A stretch of DNA of 8,698 nt from UBA2040 sp002332715 (GTDB lineage Bacteria; Bacteroidota; Bacteroidia; Flavobacteriales_D; Crocinitomicaceae): NCBI GenBank assembly GCA_029242295.1, contig JAQWUF010000018.1, positions 1 to 8,698 on the forward strand, written 5' to 3'. The notes below the pieces were generated by a model. That model searched no databases. It saw only the letters and a list, made by a program, of their open reading frames with translations, and was not told where the DNA came from. Positions 1-7,333 of the stretch are shown here, one piece after another (positions within the stretch are counted from its first letter, which is position 1; each line of letters opens with the position of its first letter). A program made the translations under genes and the position numbers.

Positions 1-27
1 GGATCACGCGAAAGGAATAGCTTAATT

Positions 28-106
28 GCGAATTATAAATGTTTGAATTACGAATTCATAAATCGTAATTCGTAATTCATTAATTCTTAATTAATCAGCC
101 GTAATT
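28..106. repeat. AT-rich palindromic and tandem repeat patch
   Basis: A 13-bp arm at 44-56 (TGAATTACGAATT) is exactly complementary to 67-79 with a 10-nt spacer. The heptamer CGTAATT occurs in tandem at 64-70 and 71-77 and again at 100-106, inside the end of the SnoaL-like gene; a related GCGAATTA lies at 28-35. The palindrome sits just past the stop codon of the minus-strand gene ending at 91, so it could fold at that transcript's 3' end. It has no T-run on that strand and few G-C pairs, so a simple intergenic repeat is the safer reading. Bases 1-27 show nothing assignable; any gene ending there would be mostly outside the window. Confidence 0.5.
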
Positions 107-564
107 ACCTTTTTTCGCAATTCAATAAACTCTTGAATCTTCTCATTCTCAATAAGGACAGTGAGATTATAGTACGCCAATTTCCATTTTCCTTTTTCTT
201 TTACAATAATTCCAGAGCCACGACAGTCTTCCATCCATGTGGTCAAATTTTCGTCGAACCAAGCAATTTTCTTGTTTTTTGAGAACACCCATTCCCTGTC
301 AATTACTTTGAAATCCCATGCTTGGCCCGCATCGAAATAGGGTTTGCTAAATTCTGAAAACTGCTTCTTTGTCCATCGTTCTCCAGGTGCAGTGCCAAGA
401 AAGACGAAATCATCATTCATCAAACCGAAGTAATCATCAAAATTAGCATCACCGGCGGCTTGGTGCCATCCATTAACTAGTTCATCCAACAAGATTTTTT
501 TTGGAGTATTTCTCGGAGAAACAAACGACAACCCAATAAGGGCAAAAAGTAAAATTATACGCAT
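91..564 (-). CDS. Exported SnoaL/NTF2-fold protein (SnoaL_3-like), function unknown
   Basis: This 157-residue protein starts with a short hydrophobic signal-like segment (residues 3-16, IILLFALIGLSFVS) without a lipobox cysteine. The rest reads as one NTF2-like alpha+beta domain of the SnoaL_3 type. Typical conserved pieces are NGWHQAA near 31-37, a DDFVFLGT strand at 51-58, GERWT at 61-65, AWFDE at 101-105, RGSG at 115-118 and YYNLT at 131-135. Proteins of this kind are common in Bacteroidota and mostly uncharacterised; the fold makes a conical pocket used for ligand binding or small-molecule chemistry in other members. ATG at 562-564 is the first possible start, because an in-frame TGA lies at 586-588 and the signal peptide begins there. 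The T-run of the preceding terminator touches this ATG, leaving no room for a ribosome binding site. Domain call is firm, function unknown. Confidence 0.85.
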   Translation of the reverse strand: MRIILLFALIGLSFVSPRNTPKKILLDELVNGWHQAAGDANFDDYFGLMNDDFVFLGTAPGERWTKKQFSEFSKPYFDAGQAWDFKVIDREWVFSKNKKIAWFDENLTTWMEDCRGSGIIVKEKGKWKLAYYNLTVLIENEKIQEFIELRKKVITAD

Positions 565-597
565 AAAAAAAACCGCCTTGATAGTTCAAGACGGTTT
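563..597 (-). terminator. Intrinsic terminator of the S8 protease gene, abutting the next start codon
   Basis: On the minus strand the stem pairs 586-597 with 570-581 around a TAGT/ACTA loop (582-585): 6 bp including CCG/CGG, one C-A mismatch at 576/591, then 5 bp (CTTGA/TCAAG). A run of eight T residues on the minus strand (565-572) follows, overlapping the base of the stem. It lies 20 nt after the stop codon of the S8 gene (stop at 617-619). The T-run ends directly at the ATG (562-564) of the SnoaL-like gene. Confidence 0.8.
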
Positions 598-616
598 AAA
601 TATAATCGTTTTGGGA

Positions 617-2206
617 TTAATACCCTTTCACTTTATACATTGCTTTTGCAGCTTTAACTGCATTTTTAATGTTGATTACAGAACCTGTTACAGATAATGT
701 AGCGAAATCAACTTTCTCCTCTGAACCAGGCTGTGTATAAGATTTTCCTTTATAAGACTTAGCTGAAGTCAAAAGAATATCTTGAACTTCTGCCATTGTT
801 AATTTCGGGAAATATGACTTAATAAATGCAGCCGCACCTGAAACCGCAGGACAAGCCATTGAAGTTCCGTTATATGTATCATACTCACTTTGAGGAACTG
901 TGCTGTAGATTTGGTAACCTGGAGCAAAAACGTCTACTTTCGTTTGAGAATAATTCGAGAAATCAGCTGCCAAAGAACCTTTTTGATCTTTCTTGTTGTA
1001 CGTTGAAGCACCAATTGTTAAAAATAATTTCGCTGGCGCAGCTTGGAACGCATATTGGTTTGTTGGGAAATTCGGTTTTTCATCCAAATTACTTCCGTCG
1101 TTTCCAGCTGCGTGAACACACAATACACCTTTTGATGCCGCATATTCGAAAGCTGCTGCCACCTCTTTTTGGTGCGGAGAATAGCTTTTTCCGAATGACA
1201 TGTTGATGATTTGAGCTCCATTGTCAACTGCGTAGCGAATGGCCAATGCAACATCTTTATCCGCTTCATCTCCATTTGGAACGGCTCTCAAACCCATAAT
1301 CAAAATATTTGAAGCAACACCGTCACCTCCTAAACCGTTCTTACGATTCGCTGTAATAATTCCAGAAACGTGTGTTCCGTGACCCGCACTTGGACCTTCA
1401 ATATCATTGTTTCCGTAATTCGTGTCAGAAAAATCGTTGGGGTCATCACCAATAATCTTTCTTTCATCAAATTCAACATTCAGGTTATAATCAACCATAT
1501 CTTGAATTTGTTTTTTCTGACCGTTGACAACATCCATTGATAATTCACCAGAAAGAATAGCCATTGCCGTTCCTTTCAACTGAGCATCTTGTTCGTTTTC
1601 TGTTTTCCATTTTTTCAAGTCCTTCATTGTGTAATCTTTCTTACCCAATTTTTCTTCCACTTGACTTGGAACGGCGTCAATAATTCTTGGCAACATATCG
1701 AAATATGCCAAGTATTGGTTATACTTTGCTAAATCAGCCTCAACGTTAACTTTCGCCGTTTGATAGATTTTATATTCTTCTTTTTCTTCAGCGTTTAGGG
1801 AGTTTTCATCGGCATTTTCGTACTTCTTTCCCCAATCACGAACGATACGAGTCATTTCTAGTGTGCAATCATCCACATGCTCTCCTTTTGCGTTTCCTAA
1901 ATAATTCCAACCATGGATATCATCGATGTAACCGTTTTTGTCATCATCAATTCCATTTCCTGGAATTTCATTTGAATTCGTCCAGATCTTTCCTGTCAAA
2001 TCTTCATGCTCAATGTCAACACCATTATCAATAACAGCTACAATAACTGTTTCTGATTTCATTTTCTTTACTTTCTTGGTTGCTTTGTCTGTATACATTC
2101 CTGAACCACCTTTGTTATACCAATTGGCCGTTTTTGGAATTTCTTGAGCAAAAAAGTTGAAACCGAAGGACAACACGACGGATACTAAAATTGTTTTTTT
2201 AATCAT
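617..2206 (-). CDS. Secreted S8 (subtilisin-family) serine protease with long charged insert, no T9SS tail
   Basis: This 529-residue subtilase cleaves peptide bonds with an Asp-His-Ser triad. Residues 1-21 form a Sec signal peptide (KK, hydrophobic core, FFAQ-E cut). Visible catalytic residues are Asp60 in VIVAVID-NG, His276 in GHGTHVSG, the oxyanion Asn369 in HAAGND and Ser449 in NGTSMACP. A Ca-binding-like stretch NGIDDDKNGYIDD lies at 84-96. About 215 residues separate Asp and His, far more than the roughly 30 in subtilisin; residues 105-260 are Lys/Glu-rich and probably helical. Similar inserts are known in Bacteroidota subtilases of the subtilisin-Novo-like group. The end (about 510-529) is a basic helix, not a sorting domain, so T9SS export is not indicated; the enzyme may stay in the periplasm. 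ATG at 2204-2206 gives the signal peptide. It is divergent from the other S8 gene and followed by a terminator. Confidence 0.93.
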   Translation of the reverse strand: MIKKTILVSVVLSFGFNFFAQEIPKTANWYNKGGSGMYTDKATKKVKKMKSETVIVAVIDNGVDIEHEDLTGKIWTNSNEIPGNGIDDDKNGYIDDIHGWNYLGNAKGEHVDDCTLEMTRIVRDWGKKYENADENSLNAEEKEEYKIYQTAKVNVEADLAKYNQYLAYFDMLPRIIDAVPSQVEEKLGKKDYTMKDLKKWKTENEQDAQLKGTAMAILSGELSMDVVNGQKKQIQDMVDYNLNVEFDERKIIGDDPNDFSDTNYGNNDIEGPSAGHGTHVSGIITANRKNGLGGDGVASNILIMGLRAVPNGDEADKDVALAIRYAVDNGAQIINMSFGKSYSPHQKEVAAAFEYAASKGVLCVHAAGNDGSNLDEKPNFPTNQYAFQAAPAKLFLTIGASTYNKKDQKGSLAADFSNYSQTKVDVFAPGYQIYSTVPQSEYDTYNGTSMACPAVSGAAAFIKSYFPKLTMAEVQDILLTSAKSYKGKSYTQPGSEEKVDFATLSVTGSVINIKNAVKAAKAMYKVKGY

Positions 2207-2304
2207 TCGTAAAATTTTGATTCGTAAAAGTTTAAAATTCTATTCTAATTCTTCGCTAAATTATGGTTTTTTAGCTTAATTTTATAATAAACCATCAATT
2301 AATA
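2207..2304. promoter_or_regulatory. Divergent intergenic region between two S8 protease genes
   Basis: This 98-bp AT-rich spacer must hold the 5' leaders of both protease genes, and probably their promoters. ATTCGTAAAA occurs twice, 15 bp apart, at 2205-2214 and 2220-2229, partly overlapping the minus-strand start codon; it could be an operator or chance in AT-rich DNA. On the plus strand TAATTTTA (2277-2284) is one base off the Bacteroidota -7 box TAnnTTTG, but I see no TTG at the right distance. No Shine-Dalgarno sequence is clear for either gene. The region is real as a divergent control region; exact promoters are not resolved. Confidence 0.4.
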
Positions 2305-4635
2305 ATGAGCACAACACACCTTTTCAACAGCCTGATTCTTACCTTTTTTTGCACGTCTATTTCCTTTTCGCAAGGCATTGGTTTCGATAAGGTATTGAAG
2401 GAACATCCCAATGCACCAACCACTTTTTGCATTGACAATACAGTAAAAAACCGTGTGCTTTTGGAAAAAGAAAACATTTTTTTAAAGTATGAGAGTACCG
2501 ATTGGCTCTTCATCACCACTACTCCTACTTGGATTTCAGACAAAATGAAGACAAAAGAATTAATTGTCTTTCATTTTGAATTTGCACCACCTGCTTTATT
2601 GAATGACACGGTTCGAGGTCATCATTCTGCAGATTCGGTTCATATGGGAGTCGGAGGGCTCACTTCAGCTTATACTGGAAAGAATGTATTGATTGGTTTT
2701 GTAGACACTGGATTGGATTACAACCATCCCGATTTTTTGGATACAACTGGAAAAACAAGAGTTTTAAGATATTGGGACCATAGTATGACAGGGCCTAACT
2801 CACCGATGCCCTACAACTACGGCCAAGAGTGGGATAGCACAGACATTAATAACGGAACAATTACCAGCATGGACAACAGTGCTCATGGCACAACTGTGGC
2901 TGGCTGTGCTGCTGGAAATGGAATGGCCAATGGGACAAATAAAGGAATAGCTCCAGATGCCAATATCGTCATCGTTGAGACAAATTTCCAGCTGCCCAAC
3001 TGGACATTAACAGTAGCTGATGCTTGTGATTACATCTTTAAAATTGCGGATGAATACAACATGCCTGCAGTCGTAAACTTGAGTATTGGTTCTTATTTAG
3101 GCAGTCATGACGGAAACGACCCCGCATCAGATTACATGGAAGGATTGGTCAACGCTCAGCCAGGTAGAATTATCGTTTGTGCAGCAGGAAATTCGGGTCA
3201 ATGGGGGAAATATCATGTTAATGGAAATGTGAGCTCAGACACTACTTTCACTTGGTTCGAGAACAATCCGAGTGGTCAACTTGGGGCAAATACAATCTAT
3301 TTTGATTATTGGACGGATACTACAACTGCACATACCATTGATTTTGCGTTCGGAGCGGATAAAACAAGTCCTAATTTCTCTTTAAGAGGAACAACGACAT
3401 TTCAAAATTCATATGACAGCTTTGGTACTAATCCTATTTACGACACCATTTTCAATTCTAGTGGTCAGCAAATTGCCGCTATGGAAATCTACAAGGAAAT
3501 AGAAGGCCCAAACTTTCATATGGAAGTACTTTTCACAAGTGTAGACTCTACCAGCTATTTCTATCGATTTATGACCAAGGGCTCTGGTAACTACGATTTA
3601 TGGAGTGGAACTGCCATAGGTTTGAATAATATTGTATCTACTGGTTTGCCTACAATTGTCCAAATGCCAGCAATCACACATTATCAGCTACCGGACTCCT
3701 TACAGACCATCGTTTCAAGTTGGAACTGTTCAGAAATGATAATCTCAACTGCAAATGCAAGAAATCGAGCACACCATATTGATAAGAATGGAAATTTATA
3801 TACACCCTTTCCTTCATCGGTTGGTCAACTAAGTCCTAATTCCGCTAAAGGTCCAAGTCGCTTAGGAGTCACAAAACCTGATATTACGGCTCACGGAGAT
3901 GTTTCCTTATCGGCCGGGCCTCTTTGGATGTTAAACGACATGGCTTCATGGAGTGCAGTAGATTCAGGTGGATGGCACGTTAGAAATGGCGGAACAAGCA
4001 TGGCTAGTCCAGTGATTGCTGGAATTGCCGCTTTATTTTTAGAAAAATGTCCGTTTGGTACCTACTCTACTTTTAAAACTTTGCTCACTTCTACAGCTTA
4101 TACAGATGGATTTACAGGAGTTGTGCCCAACAATGCCTATGGTTATGGCAAGGCAAATGCTTTAGACTTACTTTTAACGACTGCAGTTGAACCTGTACCT
4201 AACATTTCTCAATCTGGATTTGTGTTAAGTTCTAGCGTAGCTATAAATTATCAATGGCAAAAAGATAGTTTAGATATTTTGGGCGCTACAAATCAAAATA
4301 TCTCGCTTTTTAACCCCGATGGATTCTACCAAGTTTATGTGGTCAGCACAGATGGCTGCCCATCATACTCTGCGCCTTTCTTCGGGTTAGCGGGACTGAA
4401 TGATTTAGATCAAATAAAAATTAAAGTATATCCAAACCCAACTGTTGGGCAAATTTGGATAGAAAGCGACGAAAACATTTTTGAGGTTCAAGCAATTGAC
4501 ATGTTCGGTAAATCCGTGAAAACAGAACAAATTTCCAAAGGACAGTTTATTATTAATGAAGGTGTTGTTGGCACATATTTTCTCGATATCGTAACTAAAA
4601 ACGATGTTGTGCAATTAAAAATCATTATCCAATAG
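2305..4635 (+). CDS. T9SS-exported S8 serine protease with inserted beta-rich domain and Ig-like module
   Basis: This 776-residue subtilase begins with a signal peptide (residues 1-23, core LILTFFCTSISFS). The triad is Asp134 (GFVDTG), His194 (AHGTTVAG) and Ser565 (GGTSMASP), with oxyanion Asn296 (AAGNSG). The usual HGTH has Thr in place of the second His. About 270 residues separate Asn296 and Ser565; 300-480 is rich in Thr, Ser and aromatic residues and looks like an inserted beta domain, as in some Csp-like subtilases. Residues 628-692 look like an Ig-like/PKD-like module (NYQWQKDS..., GFYQVYVVSTDGC). Residues 700-776 match a T9SS type A sorting domain: VYPNPT at 708-713, MFGK at 733-736, GTYFLDI at 756-762 and a hydrophobic end. 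T9SS cargo is carried across the outer membrane and released or anchored at the surface. Probable role: extracellular protein degradation. No terminator is visible before the next gene. Confidence 0.93.
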   Translation: MSTTHLFNSLILTFFCTSISFSQGIGFDKVLKEHPNAPTTFCIDNTVKNRVLLEKENIFLKYESTDWLFITTTPTWISDKMKTKELIVFHFEFAPPALLNDTVRGHHSADSVHMGVGGLTSAYTGKNVLIGFVDTGLDYNHPDFLDTTGKTRVLRYWDHSMTGPNSPMPYNYGQEWDSTDINNGTITSMDNSAHGTTVAGCAAGNGMANGTNKGIAPDANIVIVETNFQLPNWTLTVADACDYIFKIADEYNMPAVVNLSIGSYLGSHDGNDPASDYMEGLVNAQPGRIIVCAAGNSGQWGKYHVNGNVSSDTTFTWFENNPSGQLGANTIYFDYWTDTTTAHTIDFAFGADKTSPNFSLRGTTTFQNSYDSFGTNPIYDTIFNSSGQQIAAMEIYKEIEGPNFHMEVLFTSVDSTSYFYRFMTKGSGNYDLWSGTAIGLNNIVSTGLPTIVQMPAITHYQLPDSLQTIVSSWNCSEMIISTANARNRAHHIDKNGNLYTPFPSSVGQLSPNSAKGPSRLGVTKPDITAHGDVSLSAGPLWMLNDMASWSAVDSGGWHVRNGGTSMASPVIAGIAALFLEKCPFGTYSTFKTLLTSTAYTDGFTGVVPNNAYGYGKANALDLLLTTAVEPVPNISQSGFVLSSSVAINYQWQKDSLDILGATNQNISLFNPDGFYQVYVVSTDGCPSYSAPFFGLAGLNDLDQIKIKVYPNPTVGQIWIESDENIFEVQAIDMFGKSVKTEQISKGQFIINEGVVGTYFLDIVTKNDVVQLKIIIQ

Positions 4636-4636
4636 C

Positions 4637-4663
4637 TTGCACTCGAAGATTTTTATATTTTTG
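4637..4663 (+). promoter_or_regulatory. Candidate Bacteroidota promoter for the DUF5606 gene
   Basis: TATTTTTG at 4656-4663 matches the -7 consensus TAnnTTTG fully. TTG at 4637-4639 could be the -33 box, with 16 nt between them, slightly short of the usual spacing. Transcription would start near 4669, leaving a leader of about 15 nt before the ATG at 4685. The -33 box starts just after the stop codon of the upstream protease gene (4633-4635). Confidence 0.5.
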
Positions 4664-4684
4664 GACTCAAATTAAAAACATCAA

Positions 4685-5284
4685 ATGACGATTTCCGGAA
4701 TCATTTCCATTTCAGGCAGACCAGGACTTTTTAAAGTTGTTGCTCAAGGTAAAAACAACATTATTGTAGAATCTTTACAGGACAAGAAACGCTTTCCAGC
4801 ATACGCGTCCGATAGAGTTTCTGCGTTGGAAGACATTAGTATTTACACCTATAGTGAGGACAAACCACTGAGTGAAATATTCGATGCCATCTTTAAAAAA
4901 GAAAAAGGCGCTACTTGTATTTCACACAAGGAAAGTGAAGATAAGTTGACTGGGTATTTGATAGAAGTTCTTCCTGATTTCGATCAAGAACGTGTTTATT
5001 CATCGGATATCAAGAAGGTTTTCATGTGGTACAATATGTTGCACAAAGCAGGTGAATTAGGGAAATCCGACGAAAAAGAAGAAGTTGCAAAAGAAAAACC
5101 GAAAGCAAAACAAGCTACAGCGAAAGATGGTGATAAGGAAGATAAAGAAGTAAAAAAAGCAGCTAAGCCGAAGGCAAAAACAACTGCTAAACCGAAAGCT
5201 GCTCCTAAATCTAAATCAGCACCTAAAACTAGTGCTCCCAAAAAAGTAGCGCAACCCAAAAGTGGAGCTGGACGAGGAAAATAA
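4685..5284 (+). CDS. DUF5606 protein with Lys/Ala/Pro-rich tail
   Basis: Residues 1-123 match the DUF5606 family, small conserved Bacteroidota proteins of unknown role, as I recall it: an N-terminal SGIISISGRPGLFKVV segment, VESLQDKKRFPAY around 28-40, SALEDISIYTY around 46-55, GATCISHKE at 75-83, VLPDFDQERVYSSDIKKV at 95-112 and WYNMLHKAG at 115-123. Family members usually end about here. This one continues for some 75 residues (125-199) of low complexity: first mixed-charge (SDEKEEVAKEKPKAK), then strongly basic with KPKA/APK/SAPK repeats and a GAGRGK end, similar in composition to histone H1 or other nucleic-acid-binding tails. No signal peptide, so cytoplasmic. It has its own promoter candidate and terminator, so it is probably monocistronic. 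The domain is confident; any binding function of the tail is inference from composition. Confidence 0.85.
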   Translation: MTISGIISISGRPGLFKVVAQGKNNIIVESLQDKKRFPAYASDRVSALEDISIYTYSEDKPLSEIFDAIFKKEKGATCISHKESEDKLTGYLIEVLPDFDQERVYSSDIKKVFMWYNMLHKAGELGKSDEKEEVAKEKPKAKQATAKDGDKEDKEVKKAAKPKAKTTAKPKAAPKSKSAPKTSAPKKVAQPKSGAGRGK

Positions 5285-5304
5285 TTCAAATTAAACATAT
5301 TAAC

Positions 5305-5337
5305 AAGTCGTCTCGTTACTAATGGGACGACTTTTTT
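5305..5337 (+). terminator. Strong intrinsic terminator after the DUF5606 gene
   Basis: AAGTCGTC (5305-5312) pairs exactly with GACGACTT (5326-5333), extended by a T-G wobble and a C-G pair (5313-5314 with 5324-5325), with the loop at 5315-5323. A T-run at 5332-5337 follows. It begins 20 nt after the stop codon at 5282-5284. It ends only 12 nt before the start codon of the M3 peptidase gene. Confidence 0.88.
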
Positions 5338-5349
5338 ATTCGATAAATC

Positions 5350-7062
5350 ATGAAAATAACCGCACCCAAAAGAAATTTCGTAGCTGAAGGATTAATTATT
5401 GATGATTGGTTGAAAATTGAAGGTTATTTTAAAGATTTGGTTGATCGTAAAATTGATAATCTAGAATCTTTTAAAAATTGGTTGAGAGATCAAAGTGAAT
5501 TGGAGGCCATTTTAGAGGAAGACATGGCTTGGCGCTATATTAAAATGACAATCGATACGAAGGATGAGCAATTATCTTTAGATTATTCGTTTTTCGTGAC
5601 TGAAATAGCTCCAAAAATGGCACCGTTCGATGATTTATTGAACAAAAAACTCATGAACAGTCAATTCAAGAAAGAACTTGAAAACAACGATGCCTATAAA
5701 ATCTATTTTAGATCAGTTCAAAAAAGCATAGAACTTTTTCGCGAAGAAAATATTCCTCTGCAGACGCAATCCCAAGAAAAAAGCAAAGAATACGGAACTA
5801 TCTCTGCTGCGCAAAGCATAGAATGGGAAGGTGAAACACTGACGATGCAACAAGCGTCAAATCTATTGAAAAAGCAAGATGAAGTCATTCGAAAGGAAGC
5901 TTTTCAGAAAATGGTCAGTCGTCGATCTGAAGATGTGGAAGCCTTAGAACAATTGTTTGATGATTTAATTGTCCTTCGGCATAAAATTGCCGTGAACGCT
6001 GGTTATAAGAATTACAGAGATTACAAGTTTGATGCACTCGGTCGATTCGATTATACAAAAGAAGATTGTTTTGATTTTCATGCTGCCATAAAGGAGCACA
6101 TCGTACCTATGGTGCAAGAAATTCAAAAAGAACATGCGAACAAAATGGGCAAAGAACGCATCAAACCTTGGGATAGCGAAGTAGATCCTGACGGAAAAGA
6201 GCCACTTGTCCCCTTTAAAGATGGAAAAGAACTGTTGAATACAACGAAATCTATTTTTAAGGAAATCGACCCGTTTTTTGGCGATTGTCTTCAAACGATG
6301 GACGAAATGAAGCATTTGGATCTGGATTCGAAAGCTGGAAAAGCGCCTGGTGGATATAATTATCCTCTGTATGAAATCGGCGTTCCGTTTATTTTCATGA
6401 ATGCTGCGAGTGCCCAACGCGATGTGGTTACCATGATTCACGAAGGTGGGCATGCCGTTCATTCTTTCCTTTCTCGTGATTTGGATTTGACCTCTTTCAA
6501 GAATTTACCCTCAGAAGTAGCTGAATTGGCCTCTATGTCCATGGAGTTACTTTCTATGGACAACTGGAATGCTTTTTATGACAACGAAGACGAGCTGAAC
6601 AGGGCAAAAAAAGAACAATTGGTCGGTATTTTAAGAGTATTGCCGTGGATTGCAACCATCGATGCTTTCCAACATTGGATTTATGAAAACCCAACACACT
6701 CCAGAGAAGAACGAAAAACGTATTGGAAGAAACTGCAAGAGGATTATGGGAATCCATTTGTCGATTGGGCTGGGTATGAAGAAAGTCGCACGTATGCTTG
6801 GCATCGTCAATTGCATTTGTTTGAAGTTCCATTTTATTATATTGAATATGGTATTTCGCAATTGGGTGCTATTGGAGTCTGGAAAAACGCTTTACAGAAT
6901 AAAGAAAAAGCAATAGCAGATTACAAGGCAGCTCTCGCTTTAGGATACACAAAAGACATTCCGACTATCTATGAAACGGCCAATTTAAAATTCGATTTTA
7001 GTTCAAAAACAGTCCAAAGTTTAGCTCAATTCGTTCAAAATGAACTTAAAAAAGTGTCCTAA
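5350..7062 (+). CDS. M3-family zinc oligoendopeptidase (PepF/M3B-like)
   Basis: This 570-residue cytoplasmic metallopeptidase should cut short peptides rather than folded proteins. The zinc motif is HEGGHAVH at 364-371: His364 and His368 bind zinc and Glu365 activates water. The third ligand is probably Glu392 in SEVAELAS, 24 residues later, the spacing expected for M3 enzymes. The N-terminal 200 residues are helical and include the PepF-like repeat of charged helices (QSIEWEGETLTMQQAS at 155-170, EVIRKEAFQ at 178-186). APGGYNYPLYEIGVPFIFMN at 332-351 and the C-terminal YYIEYGISQLGAIGVW (486-501) are typical family segments, the latter carrying substrate-contacting tyrosines. Length is normal, no signal peptide. 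ATG at 5350 fits the family start; an upstream terminator implies either read-through or an unrecognised promoter. No clear terminator follows. Confidence 0.93.
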   Translation: MKITAPKRNFVAEGLIIDDWLKIEGYFKDLVDRKIDNLESFKNWLRDQSELEAILEEDMAWRYIKMTIDTKDEQLSLDYSFFVTEIAPKMAPFDDLLNKKLMNSQFKKELENNDAYKIYFRSVQKSIELFREENIPLQTQSQEKSKEYGTISAAQSIEWEGETLTMQQASNLLKKQDEVIRKEAFQKMVSRRSEDVEALEQLFDDLIVLRHKIAVNAGYKNYRDYKFDALGRFDYTKEDCFDFHAAIKEHIVPMVQEIQKEHANKMGKERIKPWDSEVDPDGKEPLVPFKDGKELLNTTKSIFKEIDPFFGDCLQTMDEMKHLDLDSKAGKAPGGYNYPLYEIGVPFIFMNAASAQRDVVTMIHEGGHAVHSFLSRDLDLTSFKNLPSEVAELASMSMELLSMDNWNAFYDNEDELNRAKKEQLVGILRVLPWIATIDAFQHWIYENPTHSREERKTYWKKLQEDYGNPFVDWAGYEESRTYAWHRQLHLFEVPFYYIEYGISQLGAIGVWKNALQNKEKAIADYKAALALGYTKDIPTIYETANLKFDFSSKTVQSLAQFVQNELKKVS

Positions 7063-7111
7063 CAAACTAAAACAACTTTTATTTCGTAGTAATACATAAG
7101 AAACTCAAACC

Positions 7112-7333
7112 ATGATTAAATACACATCTCTCCTCCTTTTGCTGATAACCTTCAGTTTCTCATCTTTCAAAAAAACTGAACAAACTTACCCAATTCGATA
7201 TCGTTTATGATACCGATTTTACCATTCCTAGTTCTACAGGAATCAATTTACCAACGAACATCATTACGCCTGATTTCGCGACGAATTCAGAGTCAACATT
7301 GTCAATTAACGACACACGTAAAGACCTGATTGA
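7112..7333 (+). pseudogene. Frameshifted 5' remnant of a secreted-protein gene
   Basis: ATG at 7112 opens a good signal peptide (KYTSLLLLLITFSFSSF), but this frame stops at 7208-7210 after 32 codons. Shifting by one base at the seven-A run 7169-7175 continues the reading through QFDIVYDTDFTIPSSTGINL and PDFATNSE to SINDTRKDLIERI, about 55 further residues of ordinary protein-like sequence. Removing one A would fuse the two parts into a single exported protein start. The pattern TGINLP, then TxNSE, then NDTRKDLIE faintly recalls Bacteroidota hypothetical exported proteins, but I cannot name a family. After about 7336 the sequence switches to a different gene in another frame, so the rest of this gene is missing. 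A dead remnant is likely; a sequencing error at the A-run would explain the frameshift but not the lost 3' end. Confidence 0.6.

Noticed and set aside
826..1206. A 126-codon plus-strand open frame inside the first S8 gene
   Set aside because: It is antisense to the catalytic Ser and Asn segments of a clear subtilase, with no promoter or domain of its own.
2277..2284. TAATTTTA as a -7 box for the T9SS protease gene
   Set aside because: One mismatch to TAnnTTTG and no TTG at the expected distance upstream; too weak in AT-rich DNA to list as a promoter.
4996..5298. A 100-codon minus-strand frame rich in Ala, Phe, Gly and Leu that looks like a membrane protein
   Set aside because: Its hydrophobic look comes from reading the Lys/Ala/Pro codons of the DUF5606 tail backwards.
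5965..6462. A 165-codon minus-strand open frame inside the M3 peptidase gene
   Set aside because: It is antisense to a well-conserved catalytic region, including the HEGGH motif, and its translation is an irregular mix rich in Phe, Ile and Arg without a domain.
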